The notes beneath the pieces were generated by a model. The model was given only the letters and a program-made list of their open reading frames with translations. It ran no database searches and was not told where the DNA came from. A stretch of 12,613 bases of DNA from CAZDQL01 sp964507325 (GTDB lineage Bacteria > Planctomycetota > UBA1135 > GCA-002686595): positions 1 to 12,613 of the forward strand of contig CAZDQL010000139.1 in NCBI GenBank assembly GCA_964507325.1, given 5' to 3'. Made by a program: the position numbers and the translations under genes. Position 1 is the stretch's first letter; each line of letters starts with the position of its first letter. Positions 6,377-12,613 of the stretch are shown piece by piece.

Positions 6377-7654
6377 TCACACCACCAGGCGCTCGACCCG
6401 CGCGCCGCGGTAGTAGAGGCCCAGGATCTCGCGCATCGGCCACCCCTCCCGCGCCAGGTCGTGGCAGCCCTCCTGGCAGAGCCCCACCCCGTGCCCGCGT
6501 CCGAGCCCCCTGACCTCGAGTCCCGACGAGATCGGCAGGCCGGGGCGCGGCCAGGTGGAGAGCACCCGTGAGCTCTTGAAGGTGGAGGGGTCGAGGGCGG
6601 CGCGCAGCTCGTCGAGGAAGACCTCCCGCTCGCCCTGCTCACCGACGACGCGCGCCGTCAGCCAGCGGCCGCCGCCGTCGACGCGCCGCGGCTCCAGCGA
6701 CAGGATGCGCGTGCCGATCGCCAGGGCGTGGGCCCCCGCGGCGAGGTCGGTCGCCGCGAAGGTGTGCTTCCATCCCAGGGGGCGGGTGGGGTCGGGGCTG
6801 CCCGCGGCGCGCTCTCGCTGCGCCCGCTCGTCGCAGGGCGGGCAGACGGTGCCGGGGGGGCCCGCCCGGGCGCCCTCGAAGACCTCGATCAGGGCCGCGG
6901 TGTGCCCGCCGCAGGCGGCGTGGAAGCGGGCGTCCTCCAGCCTTCCGCCGCGCGTCAGGACCAGGGCGCGGGTGGACTCCACGGCGTCCCGCAGGCGCCG
7001 CGCCACCGTCTTGGAGGTCGCCGAGGTCCCCGGCTGGAAGCGGCCGCGGTAGGCCTGGTCCTCCACCGAGTCCCAGAGGCTCGCCCGCGCCCGCTCGGCG
7101 CGCCGCGCCGACAGGGTCGCCAGGGCGTAGGTGCGCACCGCCACCGCCTGGGCCTGGAGCTCGCAGAAGTGCGCCGACCAGAGCACCAGCTCCGCCGCCA
7201 CGACCCCCTCGACGTAGTGCTCCAGGTCGGCGAAGTTCACCACCCTGAGGCCTCCCGCCGGCCGGGCGCTGACCACCAGCCGGCCGGGGTAGATCCGACC
7301 CTCGAGGTGCAGCCCCGCCACCGCCGAGCGCGGGGCGAGGGAGATCTCGCGCTCGGCGCGCCCGTCGGAGCAGACCACCAGGTCCCCCGCCCGCAGGAAG
7401 GTGCGCGGGCGCTCCCCCGCCTCGAGCACCACCAGCTCTTCGCGCCCCTCCACCGCCGCCAGGCGCACGGGGATCTCCTCCCGCGGATCGAAGGGCTCGG
7501 GCGGCGGCTGCGGTGGACCCGAGGTGCGCCGGGAGCGACCGCCGCCCGTCTCGATCCCCATCCCGCGCACGCCCGAGCAGGCCGCCAGGCCGAGGAGTCC
7601 CATCCCCGCCAGGGCCCGCGTCAGGGCGTCGCGTCGGGTGGGTCGCTCGCTCAT
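6377..7654 (-). CDS. SpoIID/LytB-domain lipoprotein
   Basis: This 425-residue protein begins with a twin-arginine-like motif (TRRDALT, 6-12), a hydrophobic stretch and a lipobox LAAC with Cys26. It is therefore predicted to be exported, perhaps by Tat, and lipid-anchored. Residues 60-140 are a beta-rich N-terminal region. The SpoIID core has YVEGVVAAEL at 147-156, where Glu155 matches the catalytic glutamate of SpoIID lytic transglycosylases, AQAVAVRTYALA at 168-179, DSVEDQAYRG at 195-204, FHAACGGHTA at 244-253, CPPC at 271-274 and GRGHGVGLCQEGC at 385-397. SpoIID enzymes cleave denuded peptidoglycan during engulfment in Firmicutes. In a non-sporulating Gram-negative the role is unknown but is probably peptidoglycan remodelling. 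His245, Cys248, His251, Cys271 and Cys274 could bind metal. ATG 7654 overlaps the ruvB stop as ATGA, suggesting coupled translation. Confidence 0.88.
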   Translation of the reverse strand: MSERPTRRDALTRALAGMGLLGLAACSGVRGMGIETGGGRSRRTSGPPQPPPEPFDPREEIPVRLAAVEGREELVVLEAGERPRTFLRAGDLVVCSDGRAEREISLAPRSAVAGLHLEGRIYPGRLVVSARPAGGLRVVNFADLEHYVEGVVAAELVLWSAHFCELQAQAVAVRTYALATLSARRAERARASLWDSVEDQAYRGRFQPGTSATSKTVARRLRDAVESTRALVLTRGGRLEDARFHAACGGHTAALIEVFEGARAGPPGTVCPPCDERAQRERAAGSPDPTRPLGWKHTFAATDLAAGAHALAIGTRILSLEPRRVDGGGRWLTARVVGEQGEREVFLDELRAALDPSTFKSSRVLSTWPRPGLPISSGLEVRGLGRGHGVGLCQEGCHDLAREGWPMREILGLYYRGARVERLVV

Positions 7655-8703
7655 TCGGGGAAGAGCTCGCCCTCGCTGGGGGTCCCCCGGCCACCGATCG
7701 CGCGCCACCCCTCCTCGGTCAGGACCCGCCCCCGCGCGGTCTTCTGCAGGAAGCCGTGGCGCAGGAGGTGGGGCTCGTAGACGTCCTCGAGGGTGTCCCC
7801 CGTCTCGCCCACCACCGCCGCGATCGTCTTGATCGCCACCGGCCCGCCGCCGTTGGCGGCCAGACAGCGCAGGATGCGGCGGTCCATCTCCTCCAACCCC
7901 CGTTCGTCCACCCCCAGCCGCGCCAGGGTGGCGGCCGCCAGGGCGTCGTCGATGGTGGCCTCGCCGCTCACCTGGGCCAGATCGCGCGCGCGCCGCAGGA
8001 AGCGGTTGGCGATGCGCGGGGTGCCGCGGGCGCGTTGGGCCAGCCGCAGGGCGCCCGCGGGCTCGAGCGCGATGCCGAGCAGGCCGGCGGCGCGCTCGAG
8101 GATCGCCACCAGGTCCTCGGTGGGGTAGGGGTCGAGGCGCTCGAAGAGCCCGAAGCGCGCCCGGAAGGGGGCGGAGAGCAGACCTTCGCGGGTGGTGGCG
8201 CCCACCAGGGTGAAGGGGCGCAGCGTCAGGGTCACGAGGCGCGCGTGGGGACCGGAGTCGATGGTGATGTCGACGGTGTAGTCCTCCATGGCGGTGTAGA
8301 GGTACTCCTCCACCGCGGTCGGCACCCGGTGGACCTCGTCGATGAAGAGGACGTCCCGCGCCTCGAGCTGGGACAGGAGGCCGACCAGGTCCTTGGGGCG
8401 CTCCAGGGCGGGTCCGGAGGTGGAATGCAGCTTGGTACCCAGCTCCTGGGCCAGGATGCGGGCCAGGCTGGTCTTCCCCAGCCCCGGCGCGCCGGAGAAG
8501 AGCACGTGATCGGGGGGCTCCCCCCGCCCCCGGGCGGCCGCCAGGGCCACTTCCAGGTCCTCCACGACGCGATCCTGGCCGACGAATTCCCCCAGGGAGC
8601 GGGGTCGGAGACCCACTTCGAGCTCCACCTCGCCGACCGCTTCCGGGCCCTCGGGGACCCCCTCCAGGGCACCTGGGTGGAAGACGTGCTCGTCGGAGAC
8701 CAT
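7651..8703 (-). CDS. ruvB: Holliday junction branch-migration ATPase RuvB
   Basis: RuvB is the hexameric AAA+ motor that, loaded by RuvA, migrates Holliday junctions. The 350-residue protein has every expected element: the RPxSLxEFVGQ entry at 34-43, Walker A GAPGLGKT at 71-78, the DNA-facing beta-hairpin at about 130-150, Walker B VLFIDEVH at 118-125, sensor 1 VGATTR at 167-172, and sensor 2 with its arginine in RGTPRIANR at 226-234. The C-terminal winged helix (about 265-345) has HGFLQKTARGRVLT at 316-329. ATG 8703 is the first in-frame start near the conserved core; the frame is open further upstream but with no conserved sequence. ruvA and ruvC are not adjacent, so they must lie elsewhere if present. 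It is the first gene of a cluster with the spoIID-like gene (4-base overlap) and tgt. No convincing promoter or Shine-Dalgarno is visible. Confidence 0.96.
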   Translation of the reverse strand: MVSDEHVFHPGALEGVPEGPEAVGEVELEVGLRPRSLGEFVGQDRVVEDLEVALAAARGRGEPPDHVLFSGAPGLGKTSLARILAQELGTKLHSTSGPALERPKDLVGLLSQLEARDVLFIDEVHRVPTAVEEYLYTAMEDYTVDITIDSGPHARLVTLTLRPFTLVGATTREGLLSAPFRARFGLFERLDPYPTEDLVAILERAAGLLGIALEPAGALRLAQRARGTPRIANRFLRRARDLAQVSGEATIDDALAAATLARLGVDERGLEEMDRRILRCLAANGGGPVAIKTIAAVVGETGDTLEDVYEPHLLRHGFLQKTARGRVLTEEGWRAIGGRGTPSEGELFPE

Positions 8704-8777
8704 GGCGGATCGAGGATAGCCCTCGAGCGGGGCCGGTTCCTCCCTTCTTCGTGGGTTCCCAGGGGTGGGGCCGCTCC

Positions 8778-8805
8778 TTGACAGGCCCGGACACCCCTCT
8801 AAACT
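8778..8805 (+). promoter_or_regulatory. Near-consensus sigma70-type promoter facing the giant lipoprotein gene
   Basis: A perfect TTGACA at 8778-8783 is followed, after 16 bases, by TAAACT at 8800-8805. This is the best promoter match in the window. Transcription would start near 8812 on the plus strand, away from ruvB, giving a leader of about 390 bases before the lipoprotein ATG at 9203. Confidence 0.6.
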
Positions 8806-9202
8806 CGGGCCGCCTCTTCTCTCTCCCCGGGGCCCGTGCGGCAGCGCACACCTGGGGGATCGGGAACGCACACCCCCCATTTCCCCCCCGGCACAGCCTC
8901 TTCGGATCCCGGTGGGCAGTTTTGGGGTCTGAAAACGCTAACCCGTTGTCCCGCAAGGGATAGCACGCATTCCGTCAGCCGCGGAATCGAGTTCTCTCCT
9001 GCGGGCACGGCACTTGTTCCATTCCTGAGTTGCCCAACGGGATCCCAGCCCGGGATTCCGCCAAGCCCCGAGCGGCCGCCCCCCAGCCGCGCCTCGACGG
9101 GTTCGATCACGGCGAACAGCGAAGACGAGCACGGGCCCCCCGCGGGAGCCCCCCGTGGATCCCGCAGCCCCCACCCCACGATCTGGATCCGGACACCCAT
9201 CG
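8806..9202 (+). other. Long untranslated leader or intergenic region upstream of the lipoprotein gene
   Basis: This 397-base stretch contains no gene I can support. A frame open from 8836 to 9216 has clearly lower third-position GC than neighbouring genes and is Pro/Ser/Thr-rich, so it looks non-coding. Bases 8919-8990 are less GC-rich and can form three small hairpins in a row: GTTTT/AAAAC (8919-8923 with 8932-8936), TCCC-GCAA-GGGA (8949-8960, a GNRA-type loop) and ATTCCG/CGGAAT (8969-8974 with 8982-8987). I do not recognise a known riboswitch core or a structural RNA. Confidence 0.4.
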
Positions 9203-12200
9203 ATGACTACGAGTGACAATCGGCTCCGCATGAATCTCCTCGGTGCGACTCTCCTCGGCGCGGGCACGCTGCTCTTCACCGCTTGCGGTGGGGGAGGCAA
9301 GTCCAGCTCCGAAGGTGGCGGTTCCGCGACCTTCATGAACCTCGAGGAGGTCTCCAACGGCTTCGGCCAGTTGGTGCCCCACACGGTTCAGAAGCTCGAC
9401 GAGTTCGGCAACCCGAGCCTGCAGATGGTGTCGATCCGGACCCAGCAGGACATGGTCGACAACCTGACCCTGGCGAACCCGATCCTGCCGGTTCCCCAGT
9501 TCGACGAGGACGCGATCCTCCCGAGCGGATTCCCCGGCAACCACTTCCTCGTGGCGCGCTTCACCCAGCCGATCGCCATCGACTCGGTGCTCGATTCCAC
9601 GCCGGGCGGATTGGCCAATTCGGGGCTGATCGGATCGGTCACCGTGGTCGCCATCGACCCCCTGGGGGGGACCGCCATTCCGGTCGCGGGGCGCGCTTTC
9701 GTGCATGGCAAGACCTACGCGGGGAAGCTGGACCAGAATGGGCGTTTCGAGCTGCAGCGCTGGGTTCAGCTCGACGCCACGGGCAAGCCGGAAGCGGTCC
9801 TCCCGGAGGGGCTCGGCTTCCCCGGCACCGAGGACAACTTCCAGGGCTCGGAGCTGCTGGTCGGCAAGAACAGCCTGGTCTTCATTCCGGATACCGACGG
9901 TGACCTGAGCACCCACGAGACCTTCCCCGAGGGGTTCGAGATCCGCATGCGGATCACCACCGCCATCCTGGCGCGCAACGGCAAGAACCTCGAGCACCAG
10001 GTTCTGGCCTGCACGACCGTGGGACCCGACCTGATCACCCCCGAGGTCCTGCGCACGCCGCCCCCCCTCCAGCAGCCCCTGATCACCCCGGGCAACGGCG
10101 ACGTGGACGTCGACCCGACCACCACCATCCGCATCGAGTTCACCGAGCCGGTCCAGCCCCTGTCCGTGGGTGTCCTGGATGGGGCCCAGCCCCCCAACCT
10201 GAGCTCCGCGCTGAGGATCGAGTTCGGGCCCGACATCAGCCGGACCGAGATGCCCTTCGCCCAGCAGCCGATCAGCGTCTTCGACCTGTCGGTCTACGAG
10301 ATGATCCCGGCCTACCAGTTCCCGGGATCGGGGCCCGAGTTCGAGCAGTGCGGGACCTTCGCCACCATCGACGTCGCCCTGAACGCCGGACAGATCGAGG
10401 ACCTGGCTCGCAACGTGGATCCGCAGGATCCGCCGAACACGATCCCCAACTACAACGTGCTCGGCGCGAACACCTTCTTCACCACCGGTGAGGGTCCGGG
10501 CATCGTCAACGCACCGGTGTCTCCCGACGCCATCTACCTCATTCGCGCCGGAGCGGCCCCGGGTCTCTCCGTGCTCGACCTGAACGGCTTCGGACAGAGC
10601 ACCGGCAACCCCGTCTTCGATGAGTGGACCGGGGGCAATCCCCTGCCCGAGCACACCAACTTCCCCAACAACCCCAACGTCCGCTTCCAGACCGGTCTGC
10701 GTCCGCCGCTCGCGGTCGGGACCTGCACCATCGACGGGGGCTCCGCGGGGGTCTTCACCCTGACGCGGGACAGCTCCCTGAACGACCAGGTGGTGCGTCC
10801 GCCGGTGGTGGCCAGCGTGCAGGACTCCATGCTCGGTTGGGCGCTGGACGTGGTCTTCAACAACGCCCAGTTCCCCTTCGGGTGCCAGGCAGGCGGCGGG
10901 GACATCTGCACCCTGGACGGTCTGAAGGTGGTCGCTCCGGTTCAGTCGGGTCCCAACACCCTCGGGCCGAGCCAGCAGGGGCAGTTCGGGAACCTGAACG
11001 CCGGGGCGCCGAACCTGATCTCCTGGGCGCCGCACCCCAACCCGCCGGCGCTCTCCTTCCCGCCCCTGTGCATCTCCCCCAACCTCCTGGGAGCGGAGCC
11101 GACCTCGGTGGACCACACCGTGTCCGGTTCGACCGTCCCCAAGACGAACCTCCTGGTGCCCGGTGACGCCTTCGGCGACCCGATTGGTCTCCCGCACGTG
11201 CCGCCCACGGGGCTCTTGACCCCCGAGCAGAACGGCTTCTTCCTCGGCCCCTCCCAGGGGCAGGTGAACCTGGACAACTGCAACATCTACCAGATTCGCC
11301 AGCAGATCGGCCACTTCCTGTACGTGCTCGATCGCCAGCGCGGTGAGATCACCGTGCTCAACTCGAACCGCATGACCGTGCTCGACCGGATTCCGATTCC
11401 GGATCCGACCGAGCTGGCGATGGGGCCGAACCTGGACTTCCTCGCGGTGACGAACCAGGGTGCGAACTCGGTGACCTTCATCGACATCGACCCCACTTCG
11501 GCCACCTTCCACCAGGTCGTCAAGACGACGCTGGTCGGCAAGGGGCCGCGCGGCATCGCCTGGCAACCGGGGAACGAGGACGTCCTGGTCACCAACGAGG
11601 TCGACAGCTCGTTGACCGTCATCTCCGCCTTCTCCCTGGAGGTGCGCAATACCGTCTCGAACCAGCTCAACAAGCCCTTCGCGGTCTGCGCCTTCCCACG
11701 GCAGTTGGGCTTCTCCTTCGCGCGGAACGTGTACTTCGCCTACGTCCTGAACCGCAACGGCAAGGTGGCGATGTACGAGTCGGGACCCAACGGCGTGAAC
11801 GGCTGGGGCTACGACGACGTGATCGGGATTCCCCCCTTCGAATTCCGTTCCCCCAAGGCGATTCAGCCGGACCCCATCGACCTGGATTGCGCGGCTTGGA
11901 TCGTCCACGAGGGCGCGCTCGATCCGGTGACCAAGGAGCCGGGCCCCTACAACGTGGGCGCTCTCTCCAAGTTGCGCATCGACAGCGCCATCACCGGCCA
12001 GATCTTCCTCAACACCAGCTCCGCGCTGACCCCTGGGTTCCGCGACCTGGAGCTCGGCGTGCAGGTGTCGGTCGGTGAGGGTGAGAACGCTCTCACGGGC
12101 GTCCCCGTGGACATCGCCTTCGATGACCAACGCAACATCGGCGGCCTGGAGAACGTCACGACGACCTTCAGCGCCGGCGCGCCGATCCCGCAGAACGGCA

Positions 12201-12427
12201 AGGACCTCGTCCACCGGTTCCCCAACAGCTTCGCGCCGATCAACACCAACGAGCCCCAGTTCCTGTTCGCGGCCGTGCCGAACCCCACCGGCGGGTTCGG
12301 AGCGATCGACGTCATGGGGATCAGCGACGCGGGCTTCCCGCGCAAGGACACCAACGCCTTCATCTCCGGGATCCAGTCGGTGCAGGTGCCGAATGTGACC
12401 GGGGTGATGAGCTACTGGCGGCAGTGA
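9203..12427 (+). CDS. Giant lipoprotein with Ig-like segment and YVTN-type beta-propeller
   Basis: This 1074-residue protein starts at ATG 9203, chosen because its n-region (Arg7, Arg9) is needed ahead of the hydrophobic core 11-25. A later ATG at 9230 would lack positive charge. A variant lipobox, LFTAC, gives Cys28, followed by a Gly/Ser linker, so the protein should be lipid-anchored at the cell surface or periplasm. Residues 80-290 contain a beta-rich region with ARFTQPI-type strands. A Big_5-like Ig segment starts near 292 (LITPGNGDVDVDPTTTIRI). Residues about 508-580 contain several cysteines. A YVTN-type propeller runs from about 703 to 860, with blades such as FLYVLDRQRGEITVLN, LAVTNQGANSVTFIDI and VLVTNEVDSSLTVIS. 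The C-terminus is beta-rich without a recognised sorting signal. Its ligand and role are unknown; surface adhesion or sensing is only a guess. The stop codon is also the first three bases of a tandem repeat array. Confidence 0.88.
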   Translation: MTTSDNRLRMNLLGATLLGAGTLLFTACGGGGKSSSEGGGSATFMNLEEVSNGFGQLVPHTVQKLDEFGNPSLQMVSIRTQQDMVDNLTLANPILPVPQFDEDAILPSGFPGNHFLVARFTQPIAIDSVLDSTPGGLANSGLIGSVTVVAIDPLGGTAIPVAGRAFVHGKTYAGKLDQNGRFELQRWVQLDATGKPEAVLPEGLGFPGTEDNFQGSELLVGKNSLVFIPDTDGDLSTHETFPEGFEIRMRITTAILARNGKNLEHQVLACTTVGPDLITPEVLRTPPPLQQPLITPGNGDVDVDPTTTIRIEFTEPVQPLSVGVLDGAQPPNLSSALRIEFGPDISRTEMPFAQQPISVFDLSVYEMIPAYQFPGSGPEFEQCGTFATIDVALNAGQIEDLARNVDPQDPPNTIPNYNVLGANTFFTTGEGPGIVNAPVSPDAIYLIRAGAAPGLSVLDLNGFGQSTGNPVFDEWTGGNPLPEHTNFPNNPNVRFQTGLRPPLAVGTCTIDGGSAGVFTLTRDSSLNDQVVRPPVVASVQDSMLGWALDVVFNNAQFPFGCQAGGGDICTLDGLKVVAPVQSGPNTLGPSQQGQFGNLNAGAPNLISWAPHPNPPALSFPPLCISPNLLGAEPTSVDHTVSGSTVPKTNLLVPGDAFGDPIGLPHVPPTGLLTPEQNGFFLGPSQGQVNLDNCNIYQIRQQIGHFLYVLDRQRGEITVLNSNRMTVLDRIPIPDPTELAMGPNLDFLAVTNQGANSVTFIDIDPTSATFHQVVKTTLVGKGPRGIAWQPGNEDVLVTNEVDSSLTVISAFSLEVRNTVSNQLNKPFAVCAFPRQLGFSFARNVYFAYVLNRNGKVAMYESGPNGVNGWGYDDVIGIPPFEFRSPKAIQPDPIDLDCAAWIVHEGALDPVTKEPGPYNVGALSKLRIDSAITGQIFLNTSSALTPGFRDLELGVQVSVGEGENALTGVPVDIAFDDQRNIGGLENVTTTFSAGAPIPQNGKDLVHRFPNSFAPINTNEPQFLFAAVPNPTGGFGAIDVMGISDAGFPRKDTNAFISGIQSVQVPNVTGVMSYWRQ

Positions 12428-12532
12428 TTTTTGGCCCAACACCTGACGGTGTTGGAGCGCTGATTTCTGGCCCGACACCCGACGGTGTTGGAGCGTTGAT
12501 TTCTGGCCCGACACCGATCGGTGTTGGAGCGT
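12425..12532 (+). repeat. Three 36-base tandem repeats, each with a hairpin, beginning at the lipoprotein stop codon
   Basis: Units run 12425-12460, 12461-12496 and 12497-12532 without spacers. All begin TGATTT and carry GGTGTTGGAGCG near the end. Each contains an 8-base stem with a 4-base loop: CCAACACC-TGAC-GGTGTTGG in unit 1, and CCGACACC with loops CGAC or GATC in units 2 and 3. The A-to-G change in the left arm turns an A-U pair into a G-U pair, so the stem still forms. The period is a multiple of three, so the TGA of every unit is in frame with the lipoprotein gene. Unit 1 differs from units 2 and 3 at a few positions. Confidence 0.9.
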
Positions 12533-12535
12533 GTA

Positions 12536-12575
12536 GCGAGGCCCGACGGTTGTGCCGGCGGGCCTCGCGGCGTTT
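12536..12575 (+). terminator. Long GC hairpin, probable terminator of the lipoprotein transcript
   Basis: GCGAGGCCCG at 12536-12545 pairs perfectly with CGGGCCTCGC at 12559-12568. Inside it, CGG at 12547-12549 pairs with CCG at 12555-12557 around a TTGTG loop, with one A-G mismatch between the two helices. Only a short TTT run (12573-12575) follows, so it is a strong hairpin with a weak T-tract. It follows the three repeat hairpins directly. Confidence 0.6.
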
Positions 12576-12613
12576 GGGGGGGCTCCCTCGCGAGCCGAAC
12601 AGCGAGAGGCGCA
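12576..12613. other. Intergenic end of window
   Basis: These last bases hold a G7 run and a short GGCTC/GAGCC inverted repeat (12581-12585 with 12592-12596). I see no gene start and nothing else that can be supported. Confidence 0.3.

Noticed and set aside
5175..6413. Long plus-strand frame opposite tgt
   Set aside because: His/Ala/Arg-rich translation without recognisable motifs; tgt on the minus strand is unambiguous.
7513..8781. Plus-strand frame opposite ruvB
   Set aside because: Gly/Gln/His-rich shadow with no homology that I recognise.
8806..9202. Known riboswitch or 6S/4.5S/RNase P RNA in the leader
   Set aside because: I looked for the conserved cores of cobalamin, TPP, SAM, glycine, fluoride and cyclic-di-GMP riboswitches and for SRP RNA and saw no match.
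8836..9216. A possible 126-residue protein between the promoter and the lipoprotein gene
   Set aside because: Third-position GC is well below that of the real genes here, the composition is Pro/Ser/Thr-rich, and it overlaps the lipoprotein start in another frame.
9107..12514. A 1135-residue open frame on the minus strand opposite the lipoprotein gene
   Set aside because: Its sequence is low-complexity Arg/Gly/Asp/Val/Glu-rich with no domain. It is a by-product of GC-rich codon bias in the real plus-strand gene, and its apparent N-terminal 12-residue repeats are just the 36-base DNA repeats read in frame.
12425..12532. CRISPR array
   Set aside because: The 36-base unit length is CRISPR-like, but the copies are directly adjacent with no spacers and no cas genes are nearby.
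1..12613. tRNA genes, insertion sequences, phage or defence genes
   Set aside because: No tRNA-like cloverleaf, transposase, integrase or terminal inverted repeat was seen, and base composition is even across the window.

Overview
The window is very GC-rich DNA with third codon positions strongly biased to G and C. Its gene content suggests an environmental, probably marine, member of the Planctomycetota. That assignment is an inference. It rests on the roughly 130-residue C-terminal domain after the FG-GAP propeller in the first gene, which I recall as a widespread paralogous domain in GC-rich planctomycetes, on a giant Ig/propeller lipoprotein, and on an SH3b/coiled-coil exported protein. 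No 16S rRNA or other phylogenetic anchor is present.

Layout from left to right. (1) 1-1542, +: the 3' part of a secreted FG-GAP beta-propeller protein that runs in from outside the window. (2) 1582-2412, +: a membrane-anchored alpha/beta hydrolase. (3) 2434-3558, -: a PLP-dependent class I/II aminotransferase, convergent with the hydrolase across a 21-base gap that holds a GC hairpin. (4) 3768-5054, +: an exported protein with two SH3b-like domains, behind a good sigma70-type promoter. (5) 5080-5250, +: a 56-residue four-cysteine protein whose stop overlaps the stop of tgt. (6) 8703 down to 5238, -: a tight three-gene cluster of ruvB, a spoIID-like lipoprotein gene and tgt, with a 4-base overlap and then a 2-base gap. 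(7) 8704-9202: a divergent intergenic region of about 500 bases with a near-consensus promoter and a long apparent leader. (8) 9203-12427, +: a 1074-residue lipoprotein with an Ig-like segment and a YVTN-type propeller. (9) 12425-12613: three perfectly spaced 36-base tandem repeats that each form a hairpin and begin exactly at the lipoprotein stop codon, then a long GC hairpin that looks like a terminator.

Functionally these are mostly unlinked housekeeping and cell-surface genes. The ruvB-spoIID-tgt cluster joins Holliday-junction branch migration, a peptidoglycan-active protein and queuosine tRNA modification. It resembles the ruv-queA-tgt neighbourhoods of other bacteria but lacks queA here. 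Four of the proteins are predicted to be exported or surface-anchored.

I found no clear new multi-gene system, phage, CRISPR array, transposon or defence island. The observations most worth following are a Tgt that has lost all three cysteine zinc ligands while keeping its catalytic aspartates, the 36-base hairpin repeats fused to a stop codon, and a palindromic overlap through which the small cysteine protein and Tgt both end in Gln-Arg-Arg.
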